Origin: Staphylococcus sp. KG4-3
Lineage (GTDB): Bacteria; Bacillota; Bacilli; Staphylococcales; Staphylococcaceae
Length of the DNA: 64,000 nt
Assembly: GCF_033597815.2 (NCBI RefSeq)
Contig: NZ_CP166245.1
Span: forward strand, 992,001 to 1,056,000
Reading direction: 5' to 3'
In this document: positions 42,446 through 51,680 of the stretch, piece by piece
Numbering within the stretch: position 1 is the stretch's first letter
How the letters are laid out: each line of letters opens with the position of its first letter
Notes under the pieces: model-generated
What the model was told of the DNA's origin: nothing
Databases searched by the model: none
Seen by the model: the letters and a program-made list of their open reading frames with translations, nothing else
Position numbers and translations under genes: made by a program

Positions 42446-44293
42446 ATGACTAAATTAAGAGAAGATGTGCGTAATATAGCAATCATCGCTCACGTTGACC
42501 ATGGTAAAACGACACTTGTAGATGAATTATTAAAACAATCAGGAATTTTCCGTGAGAATGAGCATGTAGATGAAAGAGCAATGGATTCAAATGATATCGA
42601 AAGAGAACGTGGTATTACAATCCTTGCTAAAAATACAGCAGTGAATTATAAAGATAATCGTATTAATATTTTAGATACACCAGGTCACGCCGATTTCGGT
42701 GGAGAAGTTGAGCGTATCATGAAAATGGTTGATGGCGTTGTCTTAGTAGTTGACGCATATGAAGGCACAATGCCACAAACTCGTTTCGTATTGAAAAAAG
42801 CTTTAGAACAAAACTTAAAACCAGTAGTTGTAGTTAATAAAATCGATAAACCTGAAGCTAGACCTGAAGGTGTAGTTGATGAAGTATTAGACTTGTTTAT
42901 CGAATTAGAAGCAAATGATGAGCAATTAGATTTCCCAGTAGTCTATGCTTCAGCTGTTAATGGTACAGCAAGCTTAGATCCAGAGAAACAAGACGAAAAC
43001 ATGCAATCATTATACGAAACGATTATTGATTATGTTCCGGCTCCTGTTGATAATAGAGATGAGCCATTACAATTCCAAACGGCGTTACTAGATTATAGTG
43101 ATTATTTAGGTCGTATTGGTGTTGGACGTGTGTTCAGAGGAACAATGCGTGTAGGTGATAATGTTTCACTAATTAAATTAGATGGTACAGTTAAAAATTT
43201 CCGTGTAACTAAGATATTTGGTTACTTTGGTTTGAAACGTGAAGAAGTTAATGAAGCACATGCAGGCGACTTAATTGCTGTATCAGGTATGGAAGACATC
43301 AATGTTGGTGAAACTGTTACACCAATAGATAATAGAGATGCTTTACCTGTATTAAGAATTGACGAACCAACATTAGAAATGACTTTCAGAGTAAATAATT
43401 CTCCATTCGCTGGTCGTGAAGGTGATTATGTAACATCTCGTCAAATTCAAGAACGTTTAGATCAACAATTAGAAACAGATGTGTCATTAAAAGTTACAGA
43501 AACTGATTCACCAGATAAATGGATTGTTGCCGGCCGTGGTGAATTACACTTATCTATTTTAATTGAAAATATGAGACGTGAAGGTTTCGAATTACAAGTT
43601 TCTAAACCACAAGTTATTTTAAGAGAAATTGACGGCGTGAAATGTGAACCATTTGAACGTGTACAATGTGAAGTGCCACAAGAATACACAGGTGCTGTTA
43701 TTGAATCATTAGGCCAACGTAAAGGTGAAATGTTAGATATGGTAACTACAGATAATGGCTTAACACGTATTATCTTCATGGTACCAGCACGTGGATTAAT
43801 TGGTTATACTACTGAATTTATGTCTCAAACACGTGGATATGGTATTATAAACCACACATTTGAAGAATTTAAACCTCGTGTTAAAGGTCGTATTGGCGGT
43901 AGAAGAAATGGTGCATTAGTATCATTAGACACGGGTAAAGCAAGTTCGTATGCACTTATGGGCTTAGAAGACCGTGGTATTAACTTCATGGAACCAGGTA
44001 CTGAAGTTTATGAAGGCATGGTTGTTGGTGAACATAATCGTGAAAATGACTTAACAGTCAATGTTACGAAAGAGAAAAACCAAACTAACGTACGTTCTTC
44101 TAACAAAGACCAAACAGTAACTATGAAACGTCCTAGAACTTTAACTCTTGAAGAAGCTTTACAATTTATTAATGACGACGAACTTGTAGAAGCTACACCA
44201 GAAAATATCCGTATTAGAAAAACTGTATTAGAAAAAAATGCTCGTGAAAAAGAAGCGAAACGTATTAAACAATTAATGCAAGAAGATGAATAA
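42446..44293 (+). CDS. typA: Ribosome-associated GTPase TypA/BipA
   Basis: TypA (615 aa) is a translational GTPase of the EF-G type involved in ribosome assembly and growth under stress. The G domain shows G1 AHVDHGKTT (15-23), the switch I RGITI, G3 DTPGHADFGGEV and G4 NKIDKPEA. The domain II, EF-G-like III/V and the TypA-specific C-terminal domain follow (GRGLIGY, GRIGGRRNGALVS). The ATG at 42446 has GAAAGGA; an in-frame upstream start at 42437 is less likely. A TATAAT at about 42387 is a plausible -10. Monocistronic. Confidence 0.97.
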   Translation: MTKLREDVRNIAIIAHVDHGKTTLVDELLKQSGIFRENEHVDERAMDSNDIERERGITILAKNTAVNYKDNRINILDTPGHADFGGEVERIMKMVDGVVLVVDAYEGTMPQTRFVLKKALEQNLKPVVVVNKIDKPEARPEGVVDEVLDLFIELEANDEQLDFPVVYASAVNGTASLDPEKQDENMQSLYETIIDYVPAPVDNRDEPLQFQTALLDYSDYLGRIGVGRVFRGTMRVGDNVSLIKLDGTVKNFRVTKIFGYFGLKREEVNEAHAGDLIAVSGMEDINVGETVTPIDNRDALPVLRIDEPTLEMTFRVNNSPFAGREGDYVTSRQIQERLDQQLETDVSLKVTETDSPDKWIVAGRGELHLSILIENMRREGFELQVSKPQVILREIDGVKCEPFERVQCEVPQEYTGAVIESLGQRKGEMLDMVTTDNGLTRIIFMVPARGLIGYTTEFMSQTRGYGIINHTFEEFKPRVKGRIGGRRNGALVSLDTGKASSYALMGLEDRGINFMEPGTEVYEGMVVGEHNRENDLTVNVTKEKNQTNVRSSNKDQTVTMKRPRTLTLEEALQFINDDELVEATPENIRIRKTVLEKNAREKEAKRIKQLMQEDE

Positions 44294-44322
44294 AATACGA
44301 AATTAAAATAAGCATGATTATA

Positions 44323-44348
44323 GAGCTGGGACATAAATGTCTCAGCCT
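44323..44348 (+). terminator. Terminator after typA
   Basis: GAGCTGGGACAT pairs with ATGTCTCAGC, with AA as the loop and T-rich DNA after it. Member of the intergenic hairpin family. Confidence 0.72.
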
Positions 44349-44430
44349 ATTTATTGTTAAAGTAATAGCGTAATAATAATATGTTAATAAATCAGTCAGA
44401 TCGTAAAAATGATGGGCTCAGAACTTAGAT

Positions 44431-44461
44431 AAACCTTAGGTGATAGTTCACCTAAGGTTTA
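44431..44461. repeat. Perfect 13-bp inverted repeat
   Basis: AAACCTTAGGTGA (44431-44443) and TCACCTAAGGTTT (44448-44460) are exact complements with a four-base loop. The T content after it is low (ATTTAT), so a terminator role is possible but weak. There is already a typA terminator upstream. Role unknown. Confidence 0.7.
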
Positions 44462-44482
44462 TTTATATATTATAATCTTTTA

Positions 44483-44645
44483 GTGAATATTGGCAGTAAT
44501 TAGACTGACTCTTGAGGGCAGAGCAATAACCGGAGACAACTGGTTCAGGCAGTGCTGGTGGAAAGCATTCACAAAAAAACTGCCAACAAAGTCCCCGACT
44601 TTGTTGGCAGTCTGAAATAAGCCCCGTCGCAAAAAAGATGGGGTG
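44483..44645. other. Multi-hairpin structured element between typA and ylaI
   Basis: GTGAAT (44483-44488) can pair with ATTCAC (44567-44572), enclosing an AACCGG/CTGGTT helix (44528-44545). Then comes the 15-bp perfect stem 44579-44611 (minus-strand terminator), and CCCCGTC/GATGGGG (44622-44644). TTGGCAGT at 44490 can also pair with ACTGCCAA at 44579, an alternative to the terminator stem. I saw no convincing gene in it. The segment is richer in GC than the flanks. Confidence 0.5.
44573..44611 (-). terminator. Terminator of the minus-strand ylaI gene pair
   Basis: On the minus strand ACTGCCAACAAAGTC and GACTTTGTTGGCAGT form a perfect 15-bp stem with loop GGG, followed by seven T. Confidence 0.92.
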
Positions 44646-44652
44646 ATTTATA

Positions 44653-44826
44653 TTAACGGTGATCATAAGTAGTTATTTGATTACGTTGTTTAGGTGTATC
44701 AAGTCTACTTTTACATTCATCACACATAAAAGTATGCATTGGATCATTGCGTAATCTTTTAGCTTCTAAAGTATTTTGATCTATAAATACTTCAGTATCG
44801 CAAATTATGCATTGAACTTTTTTCAT
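44653..44826 (-). CDS. ylaI: YlaI-like small zinc-ribbon protein (DUF2197)
   Basis: This 57-aa protein has two CxxC knuckles, Cys6-Ile-Ile-Cys9 and Cys35-Asp-Glu-Cys38, the pattern of a zinc ribbon. It begins MKKVQCIICDTEVFID. Length, motif and position after typA match B. subtilis YlaI. The gene is directly after, and one base from, the 160-aa gene, with AGGTGATTTAAT before the ATG on the minus strand. Function unknown; nucleic acid or protein binding is possible for such ribbons. Confidence 0.85.
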   Translation of the reverse strand: MKKVQCIICDTEVFIDQNTLEAKRLRNDPMHTFMCDECKSRLDTPKQRNQITTYDHR

Positions 44827-44827
44827 A

Positions 44828-45310
44828 TTAAATCACCTCGATATGAGTGACATACTTAAATTCGTATGAATAACCTTCATCAGGAATATATACAAAGCTA
44901 TCTACTGAATAATCGTCATATAATTTTTTACCGTCTTTTGCAAATTGGAAAAAAAGATATGGTAATAAGTCAATAGGTAATTCTATTGACTCGTTATCAT
45001 TAAATAAACGAATCGTTTTTGCGTGATCAAACGGTTCAGCATTTTTGAAAAATGGAGCCATATTAATGACAAATGAATTTTCTAAAACGGCTCTTTTTTT
45101 ATATTTAATTTCAGAATTTAACGTTGGTGGATTAGTTTGACCTTCTAAAATTGCTCTATTCCATTCACGATTATCATCAAAATTGATTGGTTTGGTACCG
45201 TCGAATATACCTTGCTCTAAATCTTCTAGTTGAACTTTTCTGTCGTCAAAAATCCAAGTTGTACTGTCTAAAGTAATTGGAAATTTAACTTCACCCTTAA
45301 TTTGAATCAT
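44828..45310 (-). CDS. Conserved protein of unknown function in the ylaI-ylaN interval
   Basis: The 160-aa soluble acidic protein begins MIQIKGEVKFPITLDSTTWIFDDRKVQLEDLEQG and contains no signal peptide, membrane helix or Cys. The position between ylaI and ylaN, size and N-terminal form (a beta-strand ligand-type opening) suggest the YlaL family of Bacillus, but I am not certain. It is the first gene of a two-gene minus-strand unit with ylaI. On the minus strand a TAGGAGTGGG site precedes the ATG. Function is unknown. Confidence 0.75.
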   Translation of the reverse strand: MIQIKGEVKFPITLDSTTWIFDDRKVQLEDLEQGIFDGTKPINFDDNREWNRAILEGQTNPPTLNSEIKYKKRAVLENSFVINMAPFFKNAEPFDHAKTIRLFNDNESIELPIDLLPYLFFQFAKDGKKLYDDYSVDSFVYIPDEGYSYEFKYVTHIEVI

Positions 45311-45659
45311 AATCCCACTCCTATTTGATATCTTGTTTCAGAATTAAAACGTTATTAAGTAATCAATCACAACGTTAATATATTATATTGAATCTGACTT
45401 TTTTGTGAACAAATACATGTTTGAAATAAAAAAGTATATCTTATTGTTAAAGCGAAATATTCTGACAACAATCAGCTAATATATTGGCATTGCACGTCTG
45501 ACACTTAGTATCGTTATAAATTCAATCAAAATAAATAATTGTTAATTACAATTTTATCACAAATACTAGTATTACGTATATTCCTGAATTCACTTGCTTT
45601 TTAGTATGCATTAAGATAAACTCGTCATATAAAGTTACAATTGATAGGGGGAGTATGTC
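45311..45659. other. Gene-free divergent region
   Basis: This 349-nt AT-rich gap must contain the promoters of the leftward pair and of ylaN. I saw no strong dyad, known operator or reading frame. Confidence 0.5.
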
Positions 45660-45935
45660 TTGGTAAAAAATCAAAATATTAGTAATGTGGCATATGACCA
45701 GTTGAATAAAGATGCTGATAGGATTCTCCAACTTATTAAAGTACAAATGGATAATCTTACATTACCTCAATGCCCATTGTATGAAGAAGTACTTGATACA
45801 CAGATGTTTGGATTACAAAAAGAAGTAGATTTCGCTGTACAACTTGGTTTAGTTGATAAAGAAGTGGGCAAAGATTTAATGCTTCGATTAGAAAAAGAAC
45901 TTTCTAAATTGCATGATGCATTTACAAACGTTTAA
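45660..45935 (+). CDS. ylaN: YlaN, iron-homeostasis protein acting on Fur
   Basis: The 91-aa protein matches YlaN: the conserved block [33 protein letters not shown] at about 37-70 is almost the same as in S. aureus, followed by a [19 protein letters not shown] helix. Published work on Bacillus and Staphylococcus links YlaN to iron homeostasis via Fur; the sequence alone only shows the family. The start is TTG 45660, with GGGGGAG eight bases before; ATG 45655 is out of frame. Own terminator downstream. Confidence 0.92.
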   Translation: MVKNQNISNVAYDQLNKDADRILQLIKVQMDNLTLPQCPLYEEVLDTQMFGLQKEVDFAVQLGLVDKEVGKDLMLRLEKELSKLHDAFTNV

Positions 45936-46040
45936 TTGGGTTAAATAAAATAGTTTTATAGCTGGGAAACTTGTGTTCCACGTTCAAAAAATATAAAAAC
46001 TTATATGGTGTTCATTATTAAACTACATAAGTATACTGCA

Positions 46041-46083
46041 GGTGGCTAGGATATCAATAATTGTTGATTATATCTTAGCCACC
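46041..46083 (+). terminator. Terminator after ylaN
   Basis: GGTGGCTAGGATAT and ATATCTTAGCCACC form a 14-bp stem with one wobble, followed by TTTGT. Confidence 0.75.
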
Positions 46084-46304
46084 TTTGTCATGTTTAAATA
46101 GTTAAATAATGAGTATCTAAAAAATGATGTTTTGTTATATTTATTCGGAAAATTGATAGAATGTTTGTTATAATATTTGAAGTACAATTTATTTTACATG
46201 TTGAAAAAAGTTTTTAAAGACAACTAAGTTATTGAACATAAGTCGAATTAATACAAAGTATTTAATTAGTGATAATAAATAATGAGAATTGGATGATATG
46301 TCAA

Positions 46305-47540
46305 ATGAATAATGTGAAACAATTTTTTCGATATATAGGTCGGAATGCAAAGTATATTGATTATCCGTTAGTCATTACCTATTTATTACTATGTTTGATA
46401 GGTTTGGTAATGGTTTACAGCGCAAGTATGGTCGCTGCTACTAAAGGGTCATTAACTGGTGGTATATCAGTAGCTGGAACATACTTTTATACTAGACAGT
46501 TAATGTATGTAATTATGAGTTTGATTATTGTATTTTTTATGGCTTTCTTTATGAATGTCAAATTTCTTGAAACAAGCAGATTCCAAAAAGGCATGATGCT
46601 TGGCATTGTTATATTATTGATTGCGACGTTATTGATCGGTAGTAATATAAATGGTTCAAAAAGTTGGATTAATTTAGGCTTTATGAATTTACAAGCTTCC
46701 GAGTTATTAAAAATTGGCATAATTTTATATATGCCTTATATGATTGAAAAGAAACGGCCTAAAGTATTCAAAGAACCTAAATTACTAACATATCCTATCG
46801 TTTTAGCGGGTATATGTATAGGCCTTGTGTTATTGCAACGAGACGTTGGTCAAACGTTACTTATTATGATTATTTTCTTTGCAATATTATTTTATGCAGG
46901 TATTGGTGTTCAAAAATCAATCAAATACGGTCTGTTGATTATAATAGGGATTGTAATTATTGGTTCGCTTTTCTTACTAGTTGGGTTGGTTCCGGATTAT
47001 TTAACAGCAAGATTCAGTACGCTAACGAATCCATTTAGTCAAGAATCTGGTACAGGATACCATATTTCAAATTCGTTGATTGCAATTGGTAATGGTGGAT
47101 TACTAGGCAGAGGTTTAGGCAATAGTATTATGAAATTAGGGTATTTACCTGAGCCACATACAGATTTTATTTTTTCTATTATATGTGAAGAATTAGGTTT
47201 ATTAGGTGGTTTGTTTGTTATATGTTTACTCTTTTTTATCGTTTATAGAGCTTTTGAACTCGCAAGCAAAACAAATTCTTATTTTTATAAGTTAGTTTGT
47301 GTAGGAGTAGCAAGTTATATAGGTAGTCAAACTTTTGTTAATCTAGGTGGTATTTCTGGTACGATTCCATTAACAGGTGTGCCTTTACCATTTATTAGTT
47401 TTGGCGGTTCTTCGATGATTAGTTTAAGTATAGCAATGGGCTTATTGTTAATAACAGCAAAACAAATTAAAATCGAACAAGCAAAATATAAAAAAACAAG
47501 AAAAAACAGAACAAGAATTAGTCCAACCAGACATTCTTAA
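46305..47540 (+). CDS. ftsW: SEDS-family peptidoglycan polymerase FtsW
   Basis: FtsW (411 aa) is the division glycosyltransferase with ten membrane helices. Conserved SEDS elements are GSKSWINLGFMNLQASELLKIG, the LQRDVGQT segment, the large extracytoplasmic loop with ARFSTLTNPF and GYHISNSLIAIGNGG, and VPLPFISFGGSSM. The position between ylaN and pyc fixes it as FtsW rather than RodA. The start is uncertain: ATG 46305 aligns best with the S. aureus start, but 46293 is in frame. No classical ribosome-binding site is visible. Confidence 0.93.
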   Translation: MNNVKQFFRYIGRNAKYIDYPLVITYLLLCLIGLVMVYSASMVAATKGSLTGGISVAGTYFYTRQLMYVIMSLIIVFFMAFFMNVKFLETSRFQKGMMLGIVILLIATLLIGSNINGSKSWINLGFMNLQASELLKIGIILYMPYMIEKKRPKVFKEPKLLTYPIVLAGICIGLVLLQRDVGQTLLIMIIFFAILFYAGIGVQKSIKYGLLIIIGIVIIGSLFLLVGLVPDYLTARFSTLTNPFSQESGTGYHISNSLIAIGNGGLLGRGLGNSIMKLGYLPEPHTDFIFSIICEELGLLGGLFVICLLFFIVYRAFELASKTNSYFYKLVCVGVASYIGSQTFVNLGGISGTIPLTGVPLPFISFGGSSMISLSIAMGLLLITAKQIKIEQAKYKKTRKNRTRISPTRHS

Positions 47541-47544
47541 TAAA

Positions 47545-47592
47545 GGCAAACGTTTTGATACAAATGTATTGAAAACGTTTGCTTATTTTTTT
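47545..47592 (+). terminator. Terminator after ftsW
   Basis: GCAAACGTTTT pairs with AAAACGTTTGC, followed by TTATTTTTTT. Confidence 0.88.
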
Positions 47593-47842
47593 GCATCTTT
47601 AAAGTGATTTTGAAAAACTTTTATCAAAGTTCAATTATGATAACTAAAACTTATTGTAAACAATAACTTTTTATTATGCTATTCTTATGATATAATTTTG
47701 AAAGAAAGTGATGATATCAAGGTCTTACGTAGTTTTTAATGTGATGGTCATTACCTATCCGTCAGTGAGTGACATATGTATTTTGAGCTGTGTTAAAATA
47801 ATGGCTATATATTTTTTACTGTCTAGATTGTTCGGATTTTGC
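47593..47842 (+). other. Long pyc leader/promoter region
   Basis: About 250 AT-rich bases. A short dyad GTCATT/GAGTGAC is at about 47749-47773. I did not find a gene or a recognised operator. Confidence 0.45.
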
Positions 47843-47848
47843 TATAAT
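47843..47848 (+). promoter_or_regulatory. Extended -10 promoter of pyc
   Basis: TATAAT preceded by TGC gives a TGnTATAAT extended -10, 53 nt upstream of the start codon. The -35 is weak. Confidence 0.6.
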
Positions 47849-47900
47849 GATTTTTATATCAAACTTTTTTGAAAATTCTAAATTTAAGGGGGACCATGAT

Positions 47901-50900
47901 GTGAAACAAATAAACAAGCTTTTGGTAGCCAATCGTGGTGAAATTGCAATAAGGATTTTTAGAGCGGCAACAGAGTTAGACGTTAAAACAGTTGCTATTT
48001 ATTCAAATGAAGATAAAGGATCTTTACATAGATATAAAGCGGATGAATCATACCTAGTGGGTGAAGATTTAGGGCCTGCTGAATCTTATTTGGACATTGA
48101 ACGCATTATTGATGTTGCTAAACAAGCAGATGTAGACGCAATTCATCCAGGATATGGTTTTTTAAGTGAGAATGAAACTTTTGCAAAAAGGTGTCAGGAA
48201 GAAGGCATTAAGTTTATAGGGCCTCGTGTTGAGCATTTAGATATGTTTGGCGATAAAGTAAAAGCTAGAACGACAGCAATTAATGCAAATCTAACGGTTA
48301 TACCAGGTACGGATGGTCCAATAGACAATCAACCAGATGCAGTTGCATTTGCGAATGAAGCTGGTTATCCATTGATGATTAAAGCTACTAGTGGTGGTGG
48401 CGGTAAAGGTATGCGTATCGTTCGTTCTGAAGATGAGCTAGAAGATGCATTCCATCGCGCTAAATCTGAAGCTGAAAAATCTTTTGGTAATAGTGAAGTT
48501 TATATAGAAAAATATATCGATAATCCCAAACATATTGAAGTTCAAGTCATCGGTGATGAACATGGGAATATAGTGCACTTATACGAACGTGATTGTTCAG
48601 TACAAAGACGTCATCAAAAAGTTGTTGAAGTAGCACCTTCAGTAGCGCTTGAAGACGATTTAAGAGAACGTATATGTGCTGCTGCGATTCAATTAATGGA
48701 AAATATCGAGTATGTGAATGCTGGTACAGTAGAATTTTTAGTTTCTGGTGATGAATTTTACTTCATAGAAGTAAATCCACGTGTACAAGTTGAACATACG
48801 ATAACTGAAATGATTACAGGCGTAGATATTGTTAAGACACAAATATTAGTTGCTGATGGTGAGAATTTATATGATGAGGCAATCAGCATGCCACAACAAC
48901 AAGATATTCAGACGCTAGGTTATGCAATCCAATGTCGTATTACTACTGAAGATCCAACAAATGATTTTATGCCTGATAGTGGTAGAATCATTGCTTATCG
49001 TTCAAGTGGTGGTTTTGGCGTAAGGTTAGATGCTGGTGATGGATTCCAAGGTGCCGAAATATCACCTTATTACGATTCTTTATTAGTGAAATTATCTACA
49101 CATGCAATGTCATTCAAACAAGCGAATGAAAAAATGGACCGCTCATTACAAGAAATGAGGATTCGTGGTGTTAAAACCAATGTTCCATTTTTAATTAATG
49201 TTATGAGAAACGAACAATTCAAAACAGGTGATTATACAACTAAATTTATAGAAAAGACACCGGAACTTTTTGATATTGCACCAACACTCGATAGAGGTAC
49301 AAAAACGTTAGAATATATTGGTAATGTATCAATTAATGGTTTTCCAAACGTAGAAAAACGACCAAAACCTATTTATGAAACATCACCTATACCACAAGTT
49401 TCTAAAAAAGAAGTTGCAGCATTAGAAGGTACCAAACAACTATTAGACAGTAAAGGGCCAAGAGCCGTAGCTGAATGGCTAAAACAGCAAGAAGACGTTT
49501 TGATAACCGATACTACATTTAGAGATGCGCATCAATCGTTACTAGCAACGCGTGTTAGAACGAAAGATATGATGAATATTGCTTCGAAAACAGCACAAGT
49601 AATGAAAGATAGTTTCTCCTTAGAAATGTGGGGAGGTGCTACATTTGATGTAGCGTATAACTTCTTAAAAGAGAATCCTTGGGAACGCTTAGAGAGACTT
49701 AGAAAGGCAATTCCAAACGTATTATTCCAAATGTTACTTCGTGCATCTAATGCTGTCGGTTATAAGAACTATCCTGATAATGTTATTGAAAAATTTGTGG
49801 AAGAAAGTGCGGAAGCCGGTATTGATGTATTCAGAATTTTTGATTCATTAAACTGGGTAGATCAAATGAAAGTGGCAAATGAAGCTGTACTAAAAGCTGG
49901 TAAAATATCAGAAGGTACTATTTGTTATACAGGTGATATTCTAAATCCGAATCGCTCTGATATTTATACGTTAGAGTATTACGTAAATATGGCGAAAACA
50001 CTTGAACGTGAAGGCTTCCATATATTAGCAATTAAAGATATGGCAGGTTTGTTGAAACCTAAAGCAGCAAATGAATTGATTGGTGAATTAAAAGCAGCTG
50101 TCGACCTACCAATTCATCTACACACACATGATACAAGTGGTAATGGTTTATTGGTTTATAAAGAAGCTATAGATGCAGGCGTAGATGTTATTGATACAGC
50201 TGTTGCTTCAATGAGTGGTTTAACAAGTCAACCTAGTGGTAATTCATTGTATTATGCATTAAATGGTTTTGATAGAAATATGCGTGCCGATGTTGATGGA
50301 ATGGAAGCATTGTCACATTATTGGGGAACTGTACGTCAATATTATAATGACTTTGAAAGTGATATTAAATCACCAAATACTGAAATATATAAACACGAAA
50401 TGCCAGGCGGGCAATACTCAAATCTTAGTCAACAAGCGAAGAGCTTAGGATTAGGTAATAGATTTAATGAAGTTAAAGAAATGTATCGACGTGTTAACTT
50501 CTTATTTGGTGACATTGTTAAAGTAACACCTTCCTCGAAAGTTGTTGGGGACATGGCATTATATATGGTACAAAATGATTTAGATGAAGAAACAGTGATA
50601 AAAGATGGTTATAAATTAGATTTCCCTGAATCGGTTGTTTCATTCTTCAAAGGTGATATTGGACAACCAGTGAATGGTTTTAATAAAGAATTACAAAAAG
50701 TAATTCTAAAGGGACAAGAAGCAATTACAGATCGTCCTGGCGAATATTTAGAGCCTGTTGATTTTGAAGCGGTAAGAAAAGAATTAGAAGAAAAACAAGA
50801 GAGAGAAGTAACAGAGCAAGATATTATTAGTTATGTCTTATATCCTAAAGTTTACGAGCAATTCATTGCTACGCAAGAACAGTTTGGAAATGTATCACTA

Positions 50901-51356
50901 TTAGATACACCAACATTCTTCTTTGGAATGCGTTCAAATGAAACAGTGGAAATAGAAATTGATACAGGTAAACGTCTAATCATTACATTGAAGACGATTA
51001 CGGAACCAGATGAAAAAGGAATTCGAACAATTTTCTATGATATGAATGGACAAGCGAGACGTATATTCATTCAAGATGAAAATGTAAAAGCAAATGAAAG
51101 TGTAAAACCGAAAGCTGATAAATTAAATCCAAATCACATCGGCGCTCAAATGCCGGGTTCTGTTACTGAAGTTAAGACTTCAGTAGGTGAAACAGTTACA
51201 AGTGGACAAGCATTATTGATAACTGAAGCTATGAAGATGGAAACAACGATTCAAGCTCCATTCGACGGTGTTGTGAAGCAAGTGACAGTCCAAAGTGGCG
51301 AGGCAATTGAAACAGGGGATTTATTAATAGAAATTGAAAAAGAACCTGTGGATTAA
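47901..51356 (+). CDS. pyc: Pyruvate carboxylase
   Basis: Pyc (1151 aa) makes oxaloacetate from pyruvate, bicarbonate and ATP, refilling the TCA cycle. The N-terminal biotin carboxylase domain (about 1-455) opens with KLLVANRGEIAIRIFRAA and has the ATP-grasp KATSGGGGKGMR. The central carboxyltransferase domain (about 530-830) starts TDTTFRDAHQSLLATRVRT and contains HLHTHDTSG. The C-terminal biotin carrier domain carries Lys1112 in TEAMKMETT. The start is GTG 47901, with AAGGGGGA upstream and S. aureus-like length; an earlier in-frame ATG at 47847 sits on the promoter. Confidence 0.98.
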   Translation: MKQINKLLVANRGEIAIRIFRAATELDVKTVAIYSNEDKGSLHRYKADESYLVGEDLGPAESYLDIERIIDVAKQADVDAIHPGYGFLSENETFAKRCQEEGIKFIGPRVEHLDMFGDKVKARTTAINANLTVIPGTDGPIDNQPDAVAFANEAGYPLMIKATSGGGGKGMRIVRSEDELEDAFHRAKSEAEKSFGNSEVYIEKYIDNPKHIEVQVIGDEHGNIVHLYERDCSVQRRHQKVVEVAPSVALEDDLRERICAAAIQLMENIEYVNAGTVEFLVSGDEFYFIEVNPRVQVEHTITEMITGVDIVKTQILVADGENLYDEAISMPQQQDIQTLGYAIQCRITTEDPTNDFMPDSGRIIAYRSSGGFGVRLDAGDGFQGAEISPYYDSLLVKLSTHAMSFKQANEKMDRSLQEMRIRGVKTNVPFLINVMRNEQFKTGDYTTKFIEKTPELFDIAPTLDRGTKTLEYIGNVSINGFPNVEKRPKPIYETSPIPQVSKKEVAALEGTKQLLDSKGPRAVAEWLKQQEDVLITDTTFRDAHQSLLATRVRTKDMMNIASKTAQVMKDSFSLEMWGGATFDVAYNFLKENPWERLERLRKAIPNVLFQMLLRASNAVGYKNYPDNVIEKFVEESAEAGIDVFRIFDSLNWVDQMKVANEAVLKAGKISEGTICYTGDILNPNRSDIYTLEYYVNMAKTLEREGFHILAIKDMAGLLKPKAANELIGELKAAVDLPIHLHTHDTSGNGLLVYKEAIDAGVDVIDTAVASMSGLTSQPSGNSLYYALNGFDRNMRADVDGMEALSHYWGTVRQYYNDFESDIKSPNTEIYKHEMPGGQYSNLSQQAKSLGLGNRFNEVKEMYRRVNFLFGDIVKVTPSSKVVGDMALYMVQNDLDEETVIKDGYKLDFPESVVSFFKGDIGQPVNGFNKELQKVILKGQEAITDRPGEYLEPVDFEAVRKELEEKQEREVTEQDIISYVLYPKVYEQFIATQEQFGNVSLLDTPTFFFGMRSNETVEIEIDTGKRLIITLKTITEPDEKGIRTIFYDMNGQARRIFIQDENVKANESVKPKADKLNPNHIGAQMPGSVTEVKTSVGETVTSGQALLITEAMKMETTIQAPFDGVVKQVTVQSGEAIETGDLLIEIEKEPVD

Positions 51357-51428
51357 ATTTCATAGTATAATTATTTATAAACTTTTTAATGGAAACGAGT
51401 CTGGGATATAAAGTTCTTGGACAAGTGA

Positions 51429-51471
51429 AAAAGGCAATTTCTACTGAAACAATATAGAAATTGTCTTTTTT
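51429..51471 (+). terminator. Terminator after pyc (repeat-type hairpin)
   Basis: AAAGGCAATTTCTA pairs with TATAGAAATTGTCTTTTTT. The upstream GAGTCTGGGATATAAAG and the hairpin resemble the element at 39861-39939. Confidence 0.82.
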
Positions 51472-51560
51472 ATTATTGTTTAGTTTAGTAGTGTTTATTA
51501 AATTATACGTAAGGGTCTTAAATTTTCAAGTATTTTAATATCAAATTACATGTTAATGCG

Positions 51561-51680
51561 ATGTATTTTGACGAGATTCTCGAGGGGACAGGGCAAGTTG
51601 AAGACTACAGGGTGAAGATATACACTAAGAAAGCGAGCCAACAATACGAAGTATTGAATAAAAAAGAAGCACTTAGATGA
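51561..51680 (+). pseudogene. Short ASCH/DUF3850-like reading frame, probable gene remnant or very small gene
   Basis: An open frame runs from a stop at 51519 to TGA at 51678-51680. From the ATG at 51561 it gives 39 aa starting MYFDEILEGTGQVEDYRVKI. Together with the preceding in-frame IKLHVNA, this resembles the opening of ASCH/DUF3850 domains (LKLHPxYFdaIlsGxKxxExR). The full domain is about 80-100 aa, so this would be only its N-terminal half. No good ribosome-binding site precedes the ATG. The stop codon lies inside a strong terminator hairpin. Either a decayed gene or a tiny intact one; the family call is tentative. Confidence 0.4.

Noticed and set aside
44463-44666. 67-aa minus-strand frame after ylaI
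   Set aside because: It runs through the terminator and hairpin element, lacks a ribosome-binding site and resembles no protein.
46041-46083. Reading the GGTGGCTAGGATAT dyad as a regulatory site for ftsW
   Set aside because: Its place about 105 nt after ylaN and about 220 nt before ftsW with a long stem fits a terminator.
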